From positions 496,001 to 560,000 of the forward strand of contig NZ_BSNM01000003.1 of assembly GCF_030159995.1 (NCBI RefSeq): a stretch of 64,000 bases of DNA. Reading direction: 5' to 3'. The notes beneath the pieces were generated by a model. It was given only the letters and a program-made list of their open reading frames with translations, searched no databases and was not told the origin of the DNA. Of the stretch, positions 1 to 9,960 are shown one piece after another. A program made the translations under genes and the position numbers. Numbering within the stretch: position 1 is the stretch's first letter; each line of letters starts with the position of its first letter. This DNA is from Litoribrevibacter albus (GTDB lineage Bacteria > Pseudomonadota > Gammaproteobacteria > Pseudomonadales > Litoribrevibacteraceae).

Positions 1-130
1 TTTTTCGAGTAAGTAAGCGACTCATTATTTGTTTTGTTTATGATATGATGCGCCGCAATGAATGAATAAGTTTGTCGATGGCATAGAACACTAACAGTAG
101 TCATCGAGCAATAATTAAGGTGAGTGAGAT

Positions 131-406
131 ATGTTAAAGAAAGATAAGCAAAAGGTTTTTAAGGATGTCTGGAGTGATGACCATATCAAGTCATACTTGG
201 AGCGTACTCCTTATGGTGATGAAAACCCTGATTTCTATGTATTGAACATTGCTTATCGTTATATGGTTGCAGATGACTTTGCGCGACTTGTTACGTTCTT
301 CAAAGAGGCGGGTCGTGATGTTGATGCTGTTGGTCCTGAAGGCAAAAACATGAAGCAGCTATTGTCTGAGCATCCGAATAGTGAAGATTATCTTGCAGCT
401 CTGTAA
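131..406 (+). CDS. PA4642-family conserved protein
   Basis: A 91-residue soluble protein with no signal peptide or membrane segment. The sequence (KKDKQKVFKDVWSDDHIKSY at the start, a conserved TPYGDENPDFYVLNIAYRYM block in the first half) matches the small PA4642 family of Pseudomonas and relatives, whose function is not established. It starts at an ATG with an AAGGTG ribosome site about 8 bases upstream and ends just before a strong hairpin terminator, so it is probably transcribed alone. The family match is by recognition of the sequence; no role is proposed. Confidence 0.88.
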   Translation: MLKKDKQKVFKDVWSDDHIKSYLERTPYGDENPDFYVLNIAYRYMVADDFARLVTFFKEAGRDVDAVGPEGKNMKQLLSEHPNSEDYLAAL

Positions 407-429
407 GGCTGAGATACACTAATCGTAAG

Positions 430-454
430 AAAGGAGCGTTATGCTCCTTTTTTT
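430..454 (+). terminator. Rho-independent terminator after the PA4642-like gene
   Basis: AAAGGAGC (430-437) pairs with GCTCCTTT (443-450) around a 5-base loop and is followed by a run of T to 454. Confidence 0.85.
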
Positions 455-509
455 ATGCCTTTCGTTTTAAAGTAGTGTCAGGAATCAGCAGTGGTAGGAA
501 TCATTAGCA

Positions 510-1331
510 ATGGATGAAGAATTACAACAGATTGAAAAAGCGTATGACTTAATAACAGAGTTTTTGGTGACCTACTCATTTCAGGTAGTAGGGGCCATTG
601 TTATTTTGGTTGTTGGCTTTTTTGTTTCGAGATCTATTTCCCGAGTGATAGATAAATTCTGCCGTTCCAGGGGAATAGATGTCACGTTAAGTAAGTTTCT
701 GTCCAATGCCATTCATATCCTAATTTTTGGCTGTTTTATCATTATCAGTTTAGGAAAGTTTGGTATCAGTATTGCGCCGTTTGTGGCTGCTTTGGGCGCA
801 CTTACTTTTGGTGTTGGTTTGGCATTGCAAGGGCCGGTTTCAAACTACGGTGCAGGGTTGGCGATTATTCTTTCTCGTCCATTTAAGGTCGGGGATACTG
901 TGACCATCACTGAATATTCTGGCGTAGTGAAAGAAGTAAAGTTAGCCAATACACAGCTGGCTACGGAGGATGGAGAGATCATTACCATCCCTAATAAAAA
1001 GATCATTGGTGAAGTAATTCATAATTCTTTCAGCTATAAGTTGGCTGAAGTGGTTGTAGGTATAGATTACGCTGATGAACCACAAACGGCTATTGATGCG
1101 ATTGTTGCAGTCTTGAGCGCTGCTGAAGGGGTGGCTGATGAACCGAAGCCCCAAGTAGGTATTGAAGGTTTCGGTGATTTTTCAGTGAATATCGGTGTGC
1201 GATTTTGGGTCCCGATGGAGAGTTATTTCGAGACCAAGTATCGAGTCAATCAGGGTATTTATGATGCAGTGAAAAGAGCTGGTATTACGATACCGTTTCC
1301 AAGACGCGACATTAAAATGCTCGATCAGTAG
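510..1331 (+). CDS. Small-conductance mechanosensitive channel, MscS family
   Basis: A 273-residue inner-membrane protein of normal MscS length. Three hydrophobic segments lie at roughly residues 25-50, 65-85 and 90-115; the third is the Gly/Ala-rich pore helix (LGALTFGVGLALQGPVSNYG). A beta domain follows (GDTVTITEYSGVVKEV, then a TIPNKKI stretch) and then a mixed alpha/beta C-terminal domain. Such channels open under membrane tension and release solutes on hypo-osmotic shock. It stands alone between two terminators. The ATG at 510 puts a short cytoplasmic acidic N-terminus before TM1, as expected for the family. Confidence 0.95.
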   Translation: MDEELQQIEKAYDLITEFLVTYSFQVVGAIVILVVGFFVSRSISRVIDKFCRSRGIDVTLSKFLSNAIHILIFGCFIIISLGKFGISIAPFVAALGALTFGVGLALQGPVSNYGAGLAIILSRPFKVGDTVTITEYSGVVKEVKLANTQLATEDGEIITIPNKKIIGEVIHNSFSYKLAEVVVGIDYADEPQTAIDAIVAVLSAAEGVADEPKPQVGIEGFGDFSVNIGVRFWVPMESYFETKYRVNQGIYDAVKRAGITIPFPRRDIKMLDQ

Positions 1332-1346
1332 TTGGAATGTAAAACA

Positions 1347-1376
1347 AAAAAACGCAGCCATTTGGCTGCGTTTTTT
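1347..1376. terminator. Bidirectional terminator between mscS and tal
   Basis: CGCAGCCA (1353-1360) and TGGCTGCG (1363-1370) form a hairpin flanked by A on the left and T on the right, so it can stop both convergent genes. Confidence 0.9.
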
Positions 1377-1394
1377 GTATAAAAGTTTTGGAAT

Positions 1395-2348
1395 CTAGGC
1401 CAGAGAGGCAATCTTTTGCTCAAGCTTGATTTGGTCTTTGGTAAAGTTCCGAATCCCTTCAGCCAGTTTTTCAGTTGCCATAGCATCTTCATTCATGGCC
1501 CAGCGGAAGCTTGCTTCATCGAAGTGAACCGCTTCCATTGGCTCGTATTGATCAGCAAACAGTTTCTGCTCAAGAGGTGCCGTGTCTTGTTCGAGCTCAG
1601 AGAGTAATGCCGGGCTAATAGTTAGGCGATCACAGCCGGCGAGTTGTTCAATCTCTCCTGTATTTCGGAAGCTTGCCCCCATAACAACGGTTTTATGGCC
1701 ATGCTGTTTGAAGTAGTTGTAGATCTTGGTTACTGAAATAACACCAGGATCGGTTTCGGCGCTATAGTCTTCGCCTGTAGAGGCTTTGTACCAATCCAGG
1801 ATTCGACCTACGAATGGGGAGATTAAAAAGGCATTTGCCTCTGCTGCTGCAACAGCCTGAGCGAAACTGAAGATCAATGTCAGATTACAGTTAATGCCTT
1901 CCTGTTGAAGAGCTTCTGCTGCTTTAATTCCTTCCCATGTGGACGCAATTTTGATTAATACTCGATCTTTTCCGATGCCATTTGCTTCATATAGCTCAAT
2001 GATCTGCTTGGCTTTAGCAATGGTTGCTTGGGTATCGAAAGATAAACGTGCGTCTACTTCTGTTGATATGTAGCCAGGAATGATGCCTGTGATTTCTGAG
2101 CCGAGATCAACCCCGAATTTATCGCAAGCAAGCGCGACTTGTTGTTGGGCATCTGAAGCGTGGCCTTTTGCCCAAGCTAGTGCATTTTTAAGGGTGTCTT
2201 GATAGTGCGGTAGTTCAGAGGCTTTTAGCATTAGCGATGGATTGGTGGTTGCATCTACCGGCTTAAATAATTTGATTGCATCAATATCACCAGTGTCAGC
2301 AACGACTTGGGTCATTGCTTTTAACTGGTTTAATTTATTGTTTTCCAT
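1395..2348 (-). CDS. tal: Transaldolase (class I, TalB type)
   Basis: A 317-residue cytoplasmic enzyme of the pentose phosphate pathway that moves a dihydroxyacetone unit between sugar phosphates. Family signatures are clear: VADTGD near residue 18, DATTNPSL at 32-39, and the Schiff-base lysine in [10 protein letters not shown] (Lys133). Length and residue spacing fit E. coli TalB with a one-residue offset. It lies 90 bases downstream of dusA on the same strand and ends at a bidirectional terminator. A weak link to dusA expression is possible because no terminator is seen between them. Confidence 0.97.
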   Translation of the reverse strand: MENNKLNQLKAMTQVVADTGDIDAIKLFKPVDATTNPSLMLKASELPHYQDTLKNALAWAKGHASDAQQQVALACDKFGVDLGSEITGIIPGYISTEVDARLSFDTQATIAKAKQIIELYEANGIGKDRVLIKIASTWEGIKAAEALQQEGINCNLTLIFSFAQAVAAAEANAFLISPFVGRILDWYKASTGEDYSAETDPGVISVTKIYNYFKQHGHKTVVMGASFRNTGEIEQLAGCDRLTISPALLSELEQDTAPLEQKLFADQYEPMEAVHFDEASFRWAMNEDAMATEKLAEGIRNFTKDQIKLEQKIASLA

Positions 2349-2438
2349 AACGAAACTTCTTTAGTAAATTTTGAATATTCTTACCCATACCATATTACAA
2401 CTTGGTTACAAAGGTAAGGGAAGAATATCAATATCTGC

Positions 2439-3428
2439 TTAAAGTTGTTCCGGAACCATCTCTAGAGCATCGATAATCACTTCCAGACCTGCACCACGCT
2501 TAGGAGCATTTTCTGAAATATGGCGTCTGAAACGACGAGCACCTGGAACTGCCTGAAACATTCCAAGAATGTGTCGAGCGATATGGTTTAGATATGTCCC
2601 TTTTTCTAATTCAGCTTCTACGTAAGGGTACAATGCTCGAATAGCATCGTGACGAGAGACCTGGGTTGCAGAGTCATCTCCAAAGATACGCTGATCTACT
2701 TCAGAAAACATATAAGGGTTATGATAAGCCTCGCGCCCGATCATCACGCCATCAACTTTTGTCAGGTGTTCCTCAACTTCTTCAAGAGTCTTCACGCCGC
2801 CATTCAGTGAAATATGGAAGTCAGGGAATTCTTCTTTTAAACGGTAGACATAGTCATATTTAAGCGGCGGAATTTCGCGGTTCTCTTTTGGGCTCAAACC
2901 TTTCAAAATTGCTTTTCGGGCATGAATAATGAAGGTTTCACATTGGGATATATGATTGACGGTACCAACGAAGTTAAGAAATTCTTCATAGCTGTCCTGA
3001 TCGTCAATACCAATTCTGGACTTAACCGTCACAGGAATGGATACCACATCTTGCATTGCTTTTATGCATTCACCCACCAATTCAGGCTCGGCCATCAAGC
3101 ACGCACCAAAGCTGCCATTCTGCACTCGGTCACTTGGGCAACCTACATTAAGGTTGATTTCATCGTAACCACGTTCCTCTGCGATCTTTGCACACTCTGC
3201 TAAGGCTTTTGGATCTGATCCACCCAACTGAAGTGCAACAAAATGTTCTGCCTCATTGAATTTAAGGTGCCTCTCTCTATCGCCAAATAATATGGCACCG
3301 GTGGTGACCATTTCTGTGTAGAGGAGCGTGTGCTGTGTCAGACCTCTCATGAAGGTTCTGTAATGACTGGTTGTCCAGTCGAGCATGGGCGCAATGGAAA
3401 CTTTACGAGAGTGATTAATGTCGTGCAT
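2439..3428 (-). CDS. dusA: tRNA-dihydrouridine synthase A
   Basis: A 329-residue FMN enzyme that reduces uridine to dihydrouridine at positions 20/20a of tRNA. The TIM-barrel start has the DusA-type SIAPMLDWT motif, and the catalytic cysteine is in the NVGCPSDRVQNGSFGACL block (the second Cys). LNGGV and MIGREAYHNP match the phosphate-binding loops of the family. The ATG at 3428 gives the normal DusA length. About 215 bases separate it from the divergent HD-GYP gene. Confidence 0.97.
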   Translation of the reverse strand: MHDINHSRKVSIAPMLDWTTSHYRTFMRGLTQHTLLYTEMVTTGAILFGDRERHLKFNEAEHFVALQLGGSDPKALAECAKIAEERGYDEINLNVGCPSDRVQNGSFGACLMAEPELVGECIKAMQDVVSIPVTVKSRIGIDDQDSYEEFLNFVGTVNHISQCETFIIHARKAILKGLSPKENREIPPLKYDYVYRLKEEFPDFHISLNGGVKTLEEVEEHLTKVDGVMIGREAYHNPYMFSEVDQRIFGDDSATQVSRHDAIRALYPYVEAELEKGTYLNHIARHILGMFQAVPGARRFRRHISENAPKRGAGLEVIIDALEMVPEQL

Positions 3429-3643
3429 AGAATTCTTTGAGATAACCAGAAAACAAGAGGCGGGAGTTTACCATTTTCTGCTTTTAGAGCCGATGCTTTT
3501 CTGAATCATTTGGCCTGAAAAATGTCAAAAATAGCAGTAAAGCCGATAAAGAGTGCTACTCTTATTGGATACATATCGAAAATCTAAACCAATGATAAAC
3601 ATATAGAAATGGTCTTATAACCAAGGTCGTTCGGGGGATGTAG

Positions 3644-5197
3644 ATGAGCGAAGATGATTTACTTTTCATGGATGAAGAGGAAACCGAGTCTAAAGATGAA
3701 GTGGTACCCTGGAAAATTCTTATAGTTGATGATGAGGCAGAAGTACATGATGTAACGCGCTTTGCTCTTTCTGGTTTTGATTTTGATGACAAACCTCTGC
3801 TGTTTTTGGATGCGTATTCCGGTCAGGAAGCTCGTACCATTCTGGCTGAGAATCCGGATATCGCGGTCATTCTGCTGGACGTGGTGATGGAGTCCGAAGA
3901 CTCAGGATTGAAAGTCGCTAAATACATTAGGGAAACACTGAATTACACCAGTGTCCGTATCATTCTTAGAACCGGCCAGCCAGGGCATGCTCCAGAAAAA
4001 TCGGTGGTTCGTGATTACGATATTAATGATTACAAAGCAAAAACAGAGCTAACGGCTCAGAAGCTTTATACCTTGATGCTGTCTAGTTTACGCTCTTATC
4101 GAGATATTGTTTGTTTGGAAAAAAATAAACGAGGTCTTGAGAAAGTTATTCAATGTTCTCGCGGTATCTTTGAAAAACATGCCATGGACCAGTTTGTTGA
4201 AGGGGCACTTGAACAGCTTGTTTCCTTATTATTCCTGGATCACCAGCCAGAGCTTTATAGCTACGATGGATTGGCCGTCGAACTGAAGGATACAACGCGA
4301 TTGAAATCGTTATGCAGTCACGGCAAATTCACAACTCGTGGTGATTTTTGTCTAAGTGATTTACCGGAAGATGTGCGATGTATCTTTAAAGAAGCCATAT
4401 CTCAAAAAAAGAACATATTCCGAGAGAATGATTTGGTTGTTTACTGTGAAGGTAAGCGCCGAGCCATCTTAATGTACGTCGATGGTCATCACGTGTTGTC
4501 TGACCTGGATAAAGAGTTGCTGGATGTTTTCACTAAGAACGTAGTAACTGCGTATGAAAACATAGAAATGTACGAGAAAAACCAGCAGCGCACCGACGAT
4601 TTGGTGGCTTATTTGGCTGAGTTAACTGAGTGTCGGAATCAATTTGTAGGTAGACATACTCAGCGTGTGGCGGCTATATCAGCCAAACTTGGGGAATATC
4701 TGGGATTAGCGCCTCAAGAAATTGCTGCGTTAAAAACAGCAGCGCCACTGCATGATTTTGGTAATTTGATGTTGCCAGAAGAGCTGTTACATAAAAGTGG
4801 TGCATTGACCGACGAAGAAATGACCAAAGTAAGAACGCACACTCAACGTGGTGCCGACATGCTTGCTCAGGCGGATCAGGAAATCCTTAAGCTTGCCGGT
4901 CGTATCGCACAGGACCATCATGAAAAATGGGATGGCAGTGGTTATCCTCATGGTAAGGCAGGCGAAGACATTCATATCATGGGACGAATTGTCGCCATAG
5001 CTGATGTATTTGATTTGTTGGCCTGCAAACGAAGCTATCGTGAGCCTTGGCCAATGGAAGATATTGTGCGGTATTTTGAAGATCAAAAAGGGAAGCACTT
5101 TGATCCGGATTTAGTCGAACTCCTTCTCACTCATCTTGATGAATTTATCAAGATAAGAGAAAAGCTGCCTGATCCTGAGAACATCTCGGATCAATAA
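3644..5197 (+). CDS. Response regulator with DUF3369 and HD-GYP phosphodiesterase domains
   Basis: A 517-residue cytoplasmic protein. An acidic N-terminal tail leads into a receiver domain (acidic pair in LIVDDE near residue 30, likely phospho-acceptor Asp79 in ILLDVV). A DUF3369-like, GAF-like middle region (about 165-315) follows, then an HD-GYP domain with HD at 370-371 and HHEKWDGSGYP at 425-435. HD-GYP domains degrade cyclic-di-GMP. All metal-binding signature residues are visible, so it is probably active. No sensor kinase gene is adjacent, so the partner is elsewhere. It is flanked by its own promoter region and a hairpin, and is likely monocistronic. Confidence 0.93.
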   Translation: MSEDDLLFMDEEETESKDEVVPWKILIVDDEAEVHDVTRFALSGFDFDDKPLLFLDAYSGQEARTILAENPDIAVILLDVVMESEDSGLKVAKYIRETLNYTSVRIILRTGQPGHAPEKSVVRDYDINDYKAKTELTAQKLYTLMLSSLRSYRDIVCLEKNKRGLEKVIQCSRGIFEKHAMDQFVEGALEQLVSLLFLDHQPELYSYDGLAVELKDTTRLKSLCSHGKFTTRGDFCLSDLPEDVRCIFKEAISQKKNIFRENDLVVYCEGKRRAILMYVDGHHVLSDLDKELLDVFTKNVVTAYENIEMYEKNQQRTDDLVAYLAELTECRNQFVGRHTQRVAAISAKLGEYLGLAPQEIAALKTAAPLHDFGNLMLPEELLHKSGALTDEEMTKVRTHTQRGADMLAQADQEILKLAGRIAQDHHEKWDGSGYPHGKAGEDIHIMGRIVAIADVFDLLACKRSYREPWPMEDIVRYFEDQKGKHFDPDLVELLLTHLDEFIKIREKLPDPENISDQ

Positions 5198-5229
5198 AGC
5201 AAAAAAGTTTCTCAACATTCTCCACCAGT

Positions 5230-5268
5230 AAATGGAGTTAGCCGATAGCAAGGTTAACTCCATTTCTG
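5230..5268 (+). terminator. Hairpin after the HD-GYP gene
   Basis: A 14-bp stem with one mismatch (5230-5243 with 5252-5265). The T tract after it is short, so termination may be only moderate. Confidence 0.55.
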
Positions 5269-5324
5269 TATCATTGCCGACGTATTTTATTTCCTTATTT
5301 TTCAATTAACCTTGAGATAGATTG

Positions 5325-6821
5325 ATGACAGTTCGTACGCGTATTGCGCCATCTCCAACAGGCGACCCGCACGTAGGTACCGCCTACATTGCACTTTTTA
5401 ATTTATGTTTTGCACGTCAACATGGCGGGCAGTTTATTCTTCGTATTGAAGATACTGACCAAACGCGTAGTACACAGGAATCTGAAGACCAAATCCTTGA
5501 AGCTATGCGTTGGATGGGATTGGATTGGGATGAAGGTCCGGATGTGGGTGGTCCACACGGTCCGTATCGCCAAAGTGAGCGTAAAGACAGCTACCGTCAG
5601 TATGCCGAAGAACTGATTGAGAAAGGTCATGCGTTCTATTGCTTCCGCACACCAGAAGAATTGGATGCAATTCGTGAGGAGCGTAAAGCAGCGGGTCTAA
5701 ACCCTGGTATTAAAGGTGACTTAGAGTTGCCTGAGGCAGAAGTGAAGGCCCGTCTGGAAGCGGGTGATCCGTACGTGATCCGTATGAAGGTTCCGAATGA
5801 AGGTACTTGTGTTATTGAAGATCGTCTTCGTGGCACCATCGAAATCGATTGGTCTCAGGTAGATTGTCAGATTCTGTTAAAGTCTGACGGTATGCCGACT
5901 TATCACTTGGCAAACGTAGTAGATGACCACTTGATGGAAATTACTCACGTAATTCGTGGGGAAGAGTGGATCAACTCAGCACCTAAACATAAGTTGCTGT
6001 ATGAGTACTTTGGTTGGGACATGCCAGAGCTGATTCACATGCCGCTATTGCGTAACCCGGACAAGAGTAAGTTAAGTAAGCGTAAGAATCCTACCTCTAT
6101 CACGTTCTATGAGCGTATGGGCTTTATGCCGGAAGCGTTGACCAACTATCTGGGCCGTATGGGCTGGTCAATGCCTGATGAACGTGAGAAGTTCTCCTTG
6201 GCTGAAATGATTGAGAACTTTGATATCAATCGTGTTTCTTTGGGCGGGCCGATTTTTGACGTTGAAAAACTAAGCTGGTTGAACGGGCTATGGATTCGTG
6301 AGGAGCTTTCTGTAGAGCAGTTTGCCGATCGTATCCATAAGTGGGCATTCAATGAGAAAAACATCATGCCGATGTTGCCATTTGTTCAGGGTCGAATTAA
6401 TGCCTTCAGTGATATTGCTCCGCTAGCTAATTTCATGTTTTCAGGTATGTTGCCTCTGGAAGCATCCTCTTTTGAGCACAAAAAGCTGGATGAAGACGCT
6501 GTGAAGCGTGTCCTTCAGTTCACTTTGTGGAAATTAGAGGCGCAGCGTCATTGGTCAAAAGAGAATATCTTTGCTGACATTAAAGCGTTGAGCAAAATTA
6601 TGGATATCAAGATGGGTGACTTTATGCAGCCTATCTTTGTTGCCATTGCTGGAACGCCAAACTCTTGGTCCGTGATGGATTCAATGGCCATGCTAGGGCC
6701 AGACATGACACGCGCACGTTTACGTTATGCGTTGAATGAAGTGCTTGAAGGTTTCTCTAAGAAAGCGACCAAGAAAGTAGAGAAGGAATACCAGTCTATA
6801 CTTTCACAAATTGAGGAATAA
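5325..6821 (+). CDS. gltX: Glutamate--tRNA ligase
   Basis: A 498-residue class I aminoacyl-tRNA synthetase that charges tRNA-Glu. The HIGH-type motif is [11 protein letters not shown] (residues 9-19) and the KMSKS-type motif is KLSKR (about 249-253). IEDTDQ and the long alpha-helical anticodon-binding region are also present. I start it at the ATG at 5325 and not the TTG one codon earlier, because a GAG ribosome site (5314-5316) is 8 bases away and the protein then begins in the usual [13 protein letters not shown] way. The gene for its own tRNA substrate lies just downstream. Confidence 0.97.
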   Translation: MTVRTRIAPSPTGDPHVGTAYIALFNLCFARQHGGQFILRIEDTDQTRSTQESEDQILEAMRWMGLDWDEGPDVGGPHGPYRQSERKDSYRQYAEELIEKGHAFYCFRTPEELDAIREERKAAGLNPGIKGDLELPEAEVKARLEAGDPYVIRMKVPNEGTCVIEDRLRGTIEIDWSQVDCQILLKSDGMPTYHLANVVDDHLMEITHVIRGEEWINSAPKHKLLYEYFGWDMPELIHMPLLRNPDKSKLSKRKNPTSITFYERMGFMPEALTNYLGRMGWSMPDEREKFSLAEMIENFDINRVSLGGPIFDVEKLSWLNGLWIREELSVEQFADRIHKWAFNEKNIMPMLPFVQGRINAFSDIAPLANFMFSGMLPLEASSFEHKKLDEDAVKRVLQFTLWKLEAQRHWSKENIFADIKALSKIMDIKMGDFMQPIFVAIAGTPNSWSVMDSMAMLGPDMTRARLRYALNEVLEGFSKKATKKVEKEYQSILSQIEE

Positions 6822-6829
6822 TTGATCAG

Positions 6830-6874
6830 TTAAATACTTGTTAACTAAAGTTTTAACAAGTATTTAACTTTTTT
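6830..6874 (+). terminator. Terminator after gltX
   Basis: A perfect 14-bp AT-rich stem (6830-6843 with 6854-6867) with a 10-base loop, followed by a C and six T. It separates gltX from the tRNA promoter. Confidence 0.75.
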
Positions 6875-6885
6875 GAAATTTTTCC

Positions 6886-6914
6886 TTGACTGAGGATGGG
6901 GGAATCACTAATAT
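6886..6914 (+). promoter_or_regulatory. Sigma-70 promoter of the tRNA-Ala/tRNA-Glu unit
   Basis: TTGACT (6886-6891) and TAATAT (6909-6914) are separated by exactly 17 bases. The G/C-rich stretch right after the -10 box (GCACCCC) is a typical discriminator of stringently controlled stable-RNA promoters; that control is inferred. Confidence 0.85.
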
Positions 6915-6933
6915 GCACCCCGTCCAAAGCAGT

Positions 6934-7009
6934 GGGGCCTTAGCTCAGCTGGGAGAGCGCAACGCTGGCAGCGTTGAGGTCAACGGTTCGATCCCGTTAG
7001 GCTCCACCA
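6934..7009 (+). tRNA. tRNA-Ala (anticodon GGC)
   Basis: A 76-base cloverleaf with encoded CCA. The acceptor stem GGGGCCT pairs with AGGCTCC and contains the G3-U70 wobble pair that marks alanine tRNAs. The anticodon stem CAACG/CGTTG encloses loop CTGGCAG, giving anticodon GGC. The T loop is TTCGATC. Confidence 0.98.
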
Positions 7010-7039
7010 AATTAACTTTTTAAAAGTTAATTCTACTGC

Positions 7040-7115
7040 GTCCCATTCGTCTAGTGGCCTAGGACACCGCCCTTTCACGGCGGTAACAGGGGTTCGAACC
7101 CCCTATGGGACGCCA
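7040..7115 (+). tRNA. tRNA-Glu (anticodon UUC)
   Basis: A 76-base cloverleaf with encoded CCA. GTCCCAT pairs with ATGGGAC in the acceptor stem. The anticodon stem CCGCC/GGCGG encloses loop CTTTCAC, giving anticodon UUC. It is 30 bases after tRNA-Ala with no promoter in between, so the two are co-transcribed. Confidence 0.98.
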
Positions 7116-7454
7116 CTTTCTCCCTCTGCTTTGTTTTCATTCCTACTTTTAAAATCCTTTTAAATTTCGATTTTTCAGAAGCTTTTTCTGATTTATACGA
7201 TCTCGTTTTACGTTTCTGTTATCTGACATCTTTTCTTATTCCGCATTCGATTTTCAAATTTCAGCTTTTAAGTTTTGACCTTGCGAAGGGTTGAACTAAG
7301 TAAGGCGGAGCTTACTACCGTTTGTCCTAAGCAAAATCGTGACCCATTTCACATCTAGTGGGTGCTTCCTTATTTCTTTCAAATTTGCTCCAAGGAGTCT
7401 ACAAATTCTTAACGTATCTTTACCCTTAACGACGGGTAAAAACTTGGAAGAACA
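7116..7454. other. Intergenic region between tRNA-Glu and the GGDEF gene
   Basis: No gene is visible in these 339 bases. The left part is T-rich without a clear tRNA terminator hairpin. Near the right end, TTTACCC (7419-7425) and GGGTAAA (7434-7440) form a small hairpin directly in front of the GGAAG ribosome site of the next gene, which could affect its translation. Confidence 0.5.
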
Positions 7455-8156
7455 ATGAATACGTTAATAACTCGATTCAATGGGTTGCTGATTTCAAAAC
7501 TGCATTTTCGTGTGTGTCTGATGCTACTGGCAGGACTCACTCCGATATCAACCATTCTTTACTACGATCAGGTGTACGCTGTAGCAAGTGTATCCAGCTT
7601 GGTCGTGAGTTACTGTCTGGTAGTGATCTTTTATCACTGCGATTACTTTGAGCGCCAATGCAGTCACCTAGCGAGAGAGGTTGTGAAAGACCCGCTGACC
7701 GGAGCCTACAATCGTCGATTCTTGATGGAAAAACTTGTGGAGTGCCTTTCTGTCTTTCGAAGAACCTTCGACGTTGCTTCAGTTATTTCTATCGATATCG
7801 ATCACTTTAAGCATATTAATGATCAATACGGTCATGATGTTGGAGACGATGTGCTGTGTCAGCTGGTGTCTACTGTTCGGGCTCGAATTCGACATACAGA
7901 TCGTTTATGTCGAGTAGGGGGTGAGGAGTTCATTCTGGTATTACCGTCCACCAATAAGTTTCAGGCGAGAGTTGTGGCGGAATCACTCAGAGAGCGTGTT
8001 AAGAAAACTGAGTTTGTAAACGGGCTGAATGTGACGGTTAGTATGGGCGTCTCCGAAGTGAAAACAGGGGATACGGTAGAGAAACTGATGAAGCGCTCTG
8101 ATATGGCGTTGTATGAAGCGAAGCGATCAGGAAGAGATCAGGTTATTGCTTCGTAA
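7455..8156 (+). CDS. Membrane-anchored diguanylate cyclase (GGDEF)
   Basis: A 233-residue protein. Two hydrophobic segments (about residues 18-36 and 42-61) anchor it in the inner membrane. A GGDEF domain follows directly, starting at DPLTGAYNRRFL and carrying GGEEF at 155-159. RHTD at 146-149 lies five residues before GGEEF, the position of the RxxD inhibitory site, so product inhibition by cyclic-di-GMP is expected. There is no separate sensory domain; any input must come through the short membrane part. The ribosome site GGAAG is 4 bases from the ATG. It stands alone before a terminator shared with leuA. Confidence 0.95.
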   Translation: MNTLITRFNGLLISKLHFRVCLMLLAGLTPISTILYYDQVYAVASVSSLVVSYCLVVIFYHCDYFERQCSHLAREVVKDPLTGAYNRRFLMEKLVECLSVFRRTFDVASVISIDIDHFKHINDQYGHDVGDDVLCQLVSTVRARIRHTDRLCRVGGEEFILVLPSTNKFQARVVAESLRERVKKTEFVNGLNVTVSMGVSEVKTGDTVEKLMKRSDMALYEAKRSGRDQVIAS

Positions 8157-8189
8157 TTAAAGATCATGGACATTGAGCTGGGAAAAATA

Positions 8190-8219
8190 AAAGGCGAAGC
8201 ATGGTGTGCTTCGCCTTTT
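8190..8219. terminator. Bidirectional terminator between the GGDEF gene and leuA
   Basis: AAAGGCGAAGCA (8190-8201) pairs with TGCTTCGCCTTT (8207-8218), with T to the right and A to the left, so it serves both convergent genes. Confidence 0.9.
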
Positions 8220-8244
8220 CTATGGATGCCGGATTACTCGGGTT

Positions 8245-9960
8245 TTAGCTATTTATCTGCGTTTGCTCACGAACACTAGTGCTCAAATATTTATTCAAGC
8301 AGTTTAGAACAGCTGATAGGCTTGCTGTCAAAATGTCCTGATGGATGGCCGAGGCCTCAACAATCTGCCCATTAATTTGCGTTTGAATATAAGCAATGGC
8401 TTTGGATTCAGATCCGTGTTCCAACGCATGTTCATGGAACTCTTGAACATCAATATCCAAACCGATGAAGCTTGATAACGCGTGAGTGAACGCGGATACG
8501 GCCCCGTTCCCCTGACCAGTAATGGTTTTAATATCCTGGCCTTCGTGGATTTCAGCAGTGACTACATCTGATTCGCTTCTATGGATAGAATATTTATCCA
8601 AGGTATACGGCGAAGAGCAGGTCATATAGTTCTCATCAAATAGTGCTTTGATTTTAGCGGAATCAACAACGGTGGATGTTTTTTCTGCATGCTTTTGAAC
8701 AATGCTGCTGAACCCAATCTGCATCCAACGTGGTAGCTGGATTCCGTAATCCAAATCCAGAGTATAGGCGACGCCGCCTTTGCCTGATTGGCTGTTCACT
8801 CGGATAACTTCTTGATAGTTACGTCCCAAGTCCGCAGGATCAATTGGCAAATAGGCAATGTCCCATGCATCGGCTGGATTATGCTGATCCAAACACTTCT
8901 TAATGGCGTCCTGATGCGAACCAGAAAAGGCTGTGAACACCAACTCGCCCGCATACGGGTGACGAGGATGAACAGGCATCTGAGTCGCTTCCTTGTAGAC
9001 ACGAACAATCTTATTCATGTCGGCCAAGTCCAGCTGTGGATCAATACCCTGGCTGTATAAGTTCATCGCCATGGTAATAATGTCCATATTGCCGGTACGC
9101 TCACCGTTACCCATCAGGGTTCCTTCCACACGATCTGCTCCGGCCATGACTGCAAGTTCGGCTGCAGCGACAGCACAACCCCGATCGTTATGGGTATGCA
9201 CACTGATGTTTATCGAGTCTCGACGATCTACATGGTTACAGAACCATTCAATCTGGTCTGCAAACACATTGGGCGTCGCCATTTCTACCGTGGATGGCAA
9301 GTTGATAATGGCTTTGTTCTCGGGCGTTGGTTGCCAAACGTCAATTACTGCATTCGCAACTTCAACGGCATAGTCGATCTCAGTGCCGGTAAAACTTTCC
9401 GGTGAGTATTCGAATGTCCATTCTGTTTCAGGATAACGACTGGCGTATTCTTGTACCCATTTGGCACCTTGGACGGCGATGGCTTTAATACCGTCTTTAT
9501 CTTGTTTGAAGACCTTTTCTCGTTGAACAGTGGATGTGGAGTTGTAGACATGTACAACGGCACGTTTCACACCTTGCAAGGCCTCAAAGGTTTTTTCGAT
9601 TAAGTGTTCGCGAGCCTGCACCAACACCTGAACGGTAACGTCTTCCGGGATTTGGTTTTCTTCAATCAACCAGCGGACAAAGTCATAGTCCGGCTGTGAC
9701 GCGGCGGGGAAACCAATTTCGATTTCCTTAAAGCCGACTTCAACCAACAATTGATACAAGGCTTGTTTCTGACTCACTGTCATAGGCTCGAGCAGGGCCT
9801 GGTTACCATCGCGAAGATCAACAGAACACCAGTGTGGTGCTTGTGAAATTACCTGATCCGGCCAAGTACGATTCTTCAGTTGAATCGGTGCAAACGGACG
9901 GTACTTTTGATGGCTAAAGCCTGATGTATGCGTGGTACCTGATGTATGTGCGCCTGACAT
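8245..9960 (-). CDS. leuA: 2-isopropylmalate synthase
   Basis: A 571-residue enzyme joining acetyl-CoA and 2-oxoisovalerate, the first committed step of leucine synthesis. The catalytic barrel shows WCSVDLRDGNQAL (metal-binding Asp and catalytic Arg), SVHTHNDRGCAVA and GTLMGNGERTGN. A C-terminal regulatory domain (about residues 420-560) is present for leucine feedback. The length fits the long LeuA type seen in Pseudomonas and Corynebacterium. The first 15 residues, before the conserved KYRPFAPIQL, contain a repeated HTSG element that comes from a short DNA duplication. It is divergent from an Lrp-type regulator. Confidence 0.97.
   Translation of the reverse strand: MSGAHTSGTTHTSGFSHQKYRPFAPIQLKNRTWPDQVISQAPHWCSVDLRDGNQALLEPMTVSQKQALYQLLVEVGFKEIEIGFPAASQPDYDFVRWLIEENQIPEDVTVQVLVQAREHLIEKTFEALQGVKRAVVHVYNSTSTVQREKVFKQDKDGIKAIAVQGAKWVQEYASRYPETEWTFEYSPESFTGTEIDYAVEVANAVIDVWQPTPENKAIINLPSTVEMATPNVFADQIEWFCNHVDRRDSINISVHTHNDRGCAVAAAELAVMAGADRVEGTLMGNGERTGNMDIITMAMNLYSQGIDPQLDLADMNKIVRVYKEATQMPVHPRHPYAGELVFTAFSGSHQDAIKKCLDQHNPADAWDIAYLPIDPADLGRNYQEVIRVNSQSGKGGVAYTLDLDYGIQLPRWMQIGFSSIVQKHAEKTSTVVDSAKIKALFDENYMTCSSPYTLDKYSIHRSESDVVTAEIHEGQDIKTITGQGNGAVSAFTHALSSFIGLDIDVQEFHEHALEHGSESKAIAYIQTQINGQIVEASAIHQDILTASLSAVLNCLNKYLSTSVREQTQINS
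9920..9955. repeat. Short direct repeat at the 5' end of leuA
   Basis: CCTGATGTATG occurs at 9920-9930 and 9938-9948, with a partial third copy from about 9953. It encodes the doubled HTSG in the LeuA N-terminus, ahead of the conserved part of the enzyme. Confidence 0.7.
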